Origin: Iningainema tapete BLCC-T55
Lineage (GTDB): Bacteria > Cyanobacteriota > Cyanobacteriia > Cyanobacteriales > Nostocaceae
DNA length: 64,000 bases
Assembly (NCBI RefSeq): GCF_014698965.1
Contig: NZ_JACXAE010000025.1
Span: 62,001 to 126,000 of the forward strand
Direction: 5' to 3'
The first letter of the stretch is position 1. Each line of letters opens with the position of its first letter. This document shows, one piece after another, positions 61,401 through 64,000 of the stretch. The position numbers were made by a program, and so were the translations under genes. A model generated the notes under the pieces. The model did not search any database, was not told the DNA's origin, and saw nothing but the letters and a program-made list of their open reading frames with translations.

Positions 61401-64000
61401 CCCTGTTTTTGTAAGTAATGCGCTAGACAATTCGCTCGTTGGTTCAGCTCCAGGTAGGTAAGCTGTTCATCTTGAAACACAACCGCAATCAAATCAGGTG
61501 TCCGCTCCGCCTGAGCCTCAAACAACTGATGGATGCAATCTTTGGGGTAATCTACCTTTTGGTTATTCCACTCCACTAGGATGAGGTGACGCTCTTCCTC
61601 AGATAGCAGGGGAAGGTAGGCAATGGGTTGGGTAATGTCAGTGACAATACCTTGCAAAAAAGTAGTAAAGGAGCGCAACATCACAGCAATGCTGTCACCA
61701 TCTAATGCCTCGGTATCATATAGCCAACAGCATTCTTTTCCATCTTCCGGAATTACCAGGGTTAACTCATTTCCTCGGCTAGTTTTGTAGTCGTCTATAC
61801 TTTCTACCCGTTCTATAATCACTGGAAACTTGTTCTCACTGACCAAATCCGCCACTGAAAGAAGAACTGGATACCTAGCTACGGTATCGCGTGCAAAAGT
61901 CAAGTGAAGTTTAGTTAACTTCACCTGCTCCCTCAAGACTGCAAAAACTTCTGCAAAACTTTGCTTCTCCCCTATCTCTACGCGAAAAGGTACATGCTCG
62001 GCAAAAAAGTTTTCCAGTCCTACCAATTCGTGTTGCAGCGAGACATCTTTAAATCCAATATCAAAACAGTAACTTCCGCTACTTCGGGCAAGATAAGCAG
62101 CAAAAGTAGCTAAGAGAAAATCGCTCAGCGAATATGCCCAATGGCGTTCCAAAAAGGTGAGCACCTCCTGCGATACAGGCAACTTGACCTGAGCGTACTG
62201 CTTTTGTTTCGAGTGGGATGCCTTCGACTGTGCATAGGGAATCGTGTAAGGCTCTAACATCGCCAGTTTCTTTACCCAGAAAGCCTCATGCTTAGCAATC
62301 AACGCATCAAAAGCCTCAATGCGCCTCGCGATATCTGGCTCAATGTCTTTAAACCGATACCCCACCTGTAGTCCAAACTTAGCGACCAAATCAGGAATCG
62401 ATAGCGTCTGACCATCAATGGTCTGCACTTGGCGCAATGCAATCTCGTAAGAAGTTGTAGAAACCTTAAGCAAATTATCTTCAATCGCTGTTACTGTTCC
62501 AGTTGGTGACTTGGACAGGTCTTGAAGAACTTCGAGTTTAGAGACTACGATGAAGTCGCTTCCTATAGCTAACTTCGCCAGAGCAAGTGAATTGGGGTAT
62601 GGTCCAAAGTCTAAAGCCCGAACCAAAGCATCTATCTCACGGGCACAACGGTTGAATGAGAACACCCCTCCTGTGAATGAGAACACTCCTCCTGTAGAAG
62701 GCCGCTGAGAGCGCGAAAAATAGGTTCGCTCTCCCAAGTTCTGCTTTCGAGCTATTGCTTGGTGGCAGCTAAGCTCATCAATTAGTTGAGCAAATGAATT
62801 GATGGCTGCTTCATAGCATTTCCCATTGAGTGTAAAAGCAGTTTCATCATCAGCAATGCCAAACACAGCTGATGCAAGGATATCGCCAGCGTCAACTAGA
62901 CTACTCATTACGTGCCATGTAACACCATGGGTTTTCTGCTGATGCATCAAAGCCCAAGACGGAGAATGAATTCCCGCGTATTTTGGTAGGGGCGCATTAT
63001 GGTAGTTAATAGCGTACAAGCTTGGTAACTCCAAAATTTCTTGAGGTAAAAGGTTAATGTTGACAATGCTGAACAGGTAATCAAAAGATTTCTGGCTCAA
63101 AAATGCGATGAGATTATCTGTTGGTTGGATGTGAGGTATGCCTTTTCCCTTCGCCCAATCACTTATTAATGTATCAGAGGAGATGATGCCGAAAATTTGA
63201 TGACCCCTCTCTAACAGCATTTGAGCACATTGAATAACTAAAGTTCCACTTCCAATCACAAAGCAACTAAATTGTTGATGAATATGCAACTGATGCTGTT
63301 GTGCTACACTGAACACAGGCAAGTCACATATACATTGATTAGGGTTTGCAACAATGCCTTCCAGCAACGTCTGGAAATTTGCTACCATGCGCGTAATTGT
63401 GGCAGCATCAAACAAGTCGCAGTTATATATCAATTCACCAGTTAGTCCCGCCGCTGTTTCTTGCATTGACAAGGTTAAATCAAACTTGGCAGTGACATTC
63501 TCCAATTCTATAGGAGTCATCGTCAGACCGGGCAGTACCAATTTACCCATTGGAGCATTTTCCCAGGTGAACATTACAGAGAACAGAGGTGTATGGCTCC
63601 CTGAACGCTGTGGTTTTAGTTCTTCTACCAGTTTCTCAAAGGGCAGATCTTGGTGGGTATAGGCTTGCAGCGCCACCTCACGCACCCTTTGTAGTAATTC
63701 TCGAAAACTGGGATTGCCAGACAAATCAGTTCGCAGCACTAACGTATTCACAAAAAACCCAATCAAGCCTTCGATTTCGATTCGATTGCGGTTTGCGATC
63801 GCAGAACCCACGATCAAGTCTTCCTGTCCACTATAACGATACAGCAAGACCTTGAATGCTGCCAACAGCGTGATGAACAGGGTTACGCCTTCCTGTTGGG
63901 TGAGGGTTTTGATTTTCTTGCTGAGGTCGAGGGAGAATTTCAGGGTTTGCTTTGCACCCCGGTACGTTTGCACAGGTGGACGTAGACGGTCAGTAGGTAA
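58463..64000 (-). CDS. Nonribosomal peptide synthetase, 3' part (C-F-C*-A-T-C), cut by window edge
   Basis: The frame is open to base 64000, giving at least 1845 residues; the 5' end is missing. Domain order from the edge: the C-terminal half of a condensation domain; a formyltransferase domain ('YAINYHNAPLPKYAGIHSPS', 'GVTWHVMSSLVDAGDILAS'); a condensation-like stretch with no HHxxxDG; an adenylation domain ('YTSGSTGVPKGVMIPHG', 'NTYGPTETT', 'YKTGDLARY'); a carrier domain ('FFELGGHSLLGMQL'); and a final condensation domain whose active site reads 'NHIIFDG', the first His being Asn. There is no thioesterase. Formyltransferases N-formylate the loaded amino acid in family members. Substrate is not assigned. 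Confidence 0.92.
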   Translation of the reverse strand, partial: LPTDRLRPPVQTYRGAKQTLKFSLDLSKKIKTLTQQEGVTLFITLLAAFKVLLYRYSGQEDLIVGSAIANRNRIEIEGLIGFFVNTLVLRTDLSGNPSFRELLQRVREVALQAYTHQDLPFEKLVEELKPQRSGSHTPLFSVMFTWENAPMGKLVLPGLTMTPIELENVTAKFDLTLSMQETAAGLTGELIYNCDLFDAATITRMVANFQTLLEGIVANPNQCICDLPVFSVAQQHQLHIHQQFSCFVIGSGTLVIQCAQMLLERGHQIFGIISSDTLISDWAKGKGIPHIQPTDNLIAFLSQKSFDYLFSIVNINLLPQEILELPSLYAINYHNAPLPKYAGIHSPSWALMHQQKTHGVTWHVMSSLVDAGDILASAVFGIADDETAFTLNGKCYEAAINSFAQLIDELSCHQAIARKQNLGERTYFSRSQRPSTGGVFSFTGGVFSFNRCAREIDALVRALDFGPYPNSLALAKLAIGSDFIVVSKLEVLQDLSKSPTGTVTAIEDNLLKVSTTSYEIALRQVQTIDGQTLSIPDLVAKFGLQVGYRFKDIEPDIARRIEAFDALIAKHEAFWVKKLAMLEPYTIPYAQSKASHSKQKQYAQVKLPVSQEVLTFLERHWAYSLSDFLLATFAAYLARSSGSYCFDIGFKDVSLQHELVGLENFFAEHVPFRVEIGEKQSFAEVFAVLREQVKLTKLHLTFARDTVARYPVLLSVADLVSENKFPVIIERVESIDDYKTSRGNELTLVIPEDGKECCWLYDTEALDGDSIAVMLRSFTTFLQGIVTDITQPIAYLPLLSEEERHLILVEWNNQKVDYPKDCIHQLFEAQAERTPDLIAVVFQDEQLTYLELNQRANCLAHYLQKQGVTSDVLVGIYMERSWEMVVAILGILKAGGAYVPLDPAYPKERLGFMLSDAQVPVLLTQKNLVVGLPNQKANIVCLDADWEVISQENQENPIINVTAKNLAYVIYTSGSTGVPKGVMIPHGALTNYTQAAAAEYNLNTSDRLLQFASISFDAAAEEIFPCLVRGGTLVLRTDAMLSSIHAFLEKCCELKLTVLNLPTAFWHQITSALARENCVLPKQLRLVIIGGEKALKMPLETWHKYVPPRVRLVNTYGPTETTIVATKCDLSEPVWGEVPIGCAIPNVQTYILDKHLQPVPFGVVGELYIGGAGLAWGYLNRPELTAEKFIPHPYSQEADARLYKTGDLARYLSNGQIEFVGRIDHQVKVRGFRIELGEIEAVLSQHPDVLQTVVVAREDVIGDKQLVAYIVVTKQNPPNLSELRSFLQQKLPEYMIPVAFVFMDTIPLTPNGKVDSRALPAPDTSSVCRSSSLTEPRNPTEEVLAAIWAQVLGVEKIGIHDNFFELGGHSLLGMQLISQASLAIGVEIPLKLLFEKQTIALLAQAIEVLANSQQPLKTRAKISGLQRKNYQPENLPLSANQQWSWFNDHPYTTTIKFTYYIVGFLNVAALEQSLNEIVRRHDILRTNFPIVDGKPVQVIASMLTLTVQVIDLRELSGTQKAHKCAQLFEEESLRPFDLNCGSLIRTQLLQVGQQEYLLNFFINHIIFDGFSLGVFMGELSVLYNTFDKGLPSGLAELPFQYADFVHWQQQYMSGEVRQSYDSYWKKKLASAQPIFEPSRELGKLLPAIAHPIELPTNLINSLRKMGRKENVSLFTIMLTAFKLLLHTYTGKDDIVVAVLNANRNPYETKFLIGVFANRLLLRTNLSGNPSFRELLVRVGDMYFESYDYQNLPGIQSGIPTIDHAQVFFNFIPIPRNVKYPPIEKTKLVNFGGGATVTEQDLRLTIFDEEDRVHGRLSYTNRLFDAKTIEHLVNLYRQILEQAVEF

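Overview
The window is chromosomal DNA of a cyanobacterium, most likely a filamentous Nostocales-type strain. The basis is the frequent GCGATCGC (HIP1) octamers, the many short dispersed palindromes (for example GTAGAGACG...CGTCTCTAC), short tandem repeats of the TTAATTGCTAA type, and protein families typical of these genomes: CHASE2 sensors, SPINDLY-type TPR glycosyltransferases, C39-exported double-glycine peptides and a CYP110-like P450. No rRNA, tRNA or CRISPR array was seen. Species cannot be set from the sequence alone.

Region 1 (1-8.2 kb, mostly minus strand) holds a peptide-export and signalling block: a C39-peptidase ABC exporter, an HlyD-type adaptor, a degenerate histidine-kinase-like membrane protein, a LuxR-type response regulator and a CHASE2 sensor cut by the left edge. 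A plus-strand secreted DUF192 protein with a PEP-CTERM-like tail follows.

Region 2 (8.5-18.8 kb, minus strand) is an array of 17 small peptide genes. Sixteen carry a 22-28 residue double-glycine leader ending in V(S/C)GG, and one is a leaderless paralogue. There are also two dead leader fragments. The cores fall into a conserved 'VNFDLNxYLF' family (nine genes, four of them in a near-identical tandem block) and eight highly diverse cores, several rich in Ser, Thr and Pro. A SPINDLY/OGT-like TPR glycosyltransferase sits inside the array. The exporter of region 1 is the obvious processing and export partner. This resembles the known cyanobacterial 'CTB-family bacteriocin' clusters.

Region 3 (18.8-27.4 kb) is mixed: a transposase remnant, a conserved cyanobacterial hypothetical gene, cobU, two more TPR-glycosyltransferases, one intact VapBC-like toxin-antitoxin pair and one decayed pair.

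Region 4 (27.4-58.5 kb) is a large glycan-assembly island. It has GT4 and GT2 glycosyltransferases (several multidomain), FkbM methyltransferases, two left-handed-beta-helix acetyltransferases, a DegT-type sugar aminotransferase, a methyltransferase and a P450. Inside it lies a compact PqqD-like / glycosyltransferase / 47-residue peptide unit. The peptide has a lasso-type YxxPxIxxxG leader motif, so this may be a small unrecognised RiPP locus. Three large proteins share an N-terminal module (SWIIRQHIR motif) fused to different enzymes. Several gene junctions keep short 'scars' of neighbouring genes, which shows that the island grew by cassette duplication and replacement.

Region 5 (58.5-64 kb, minus strand) is the 3' part of an NRPS gene, with order C(partial)-formyltransferase-degenerate C-A-T-C. 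It runs off the right edge.
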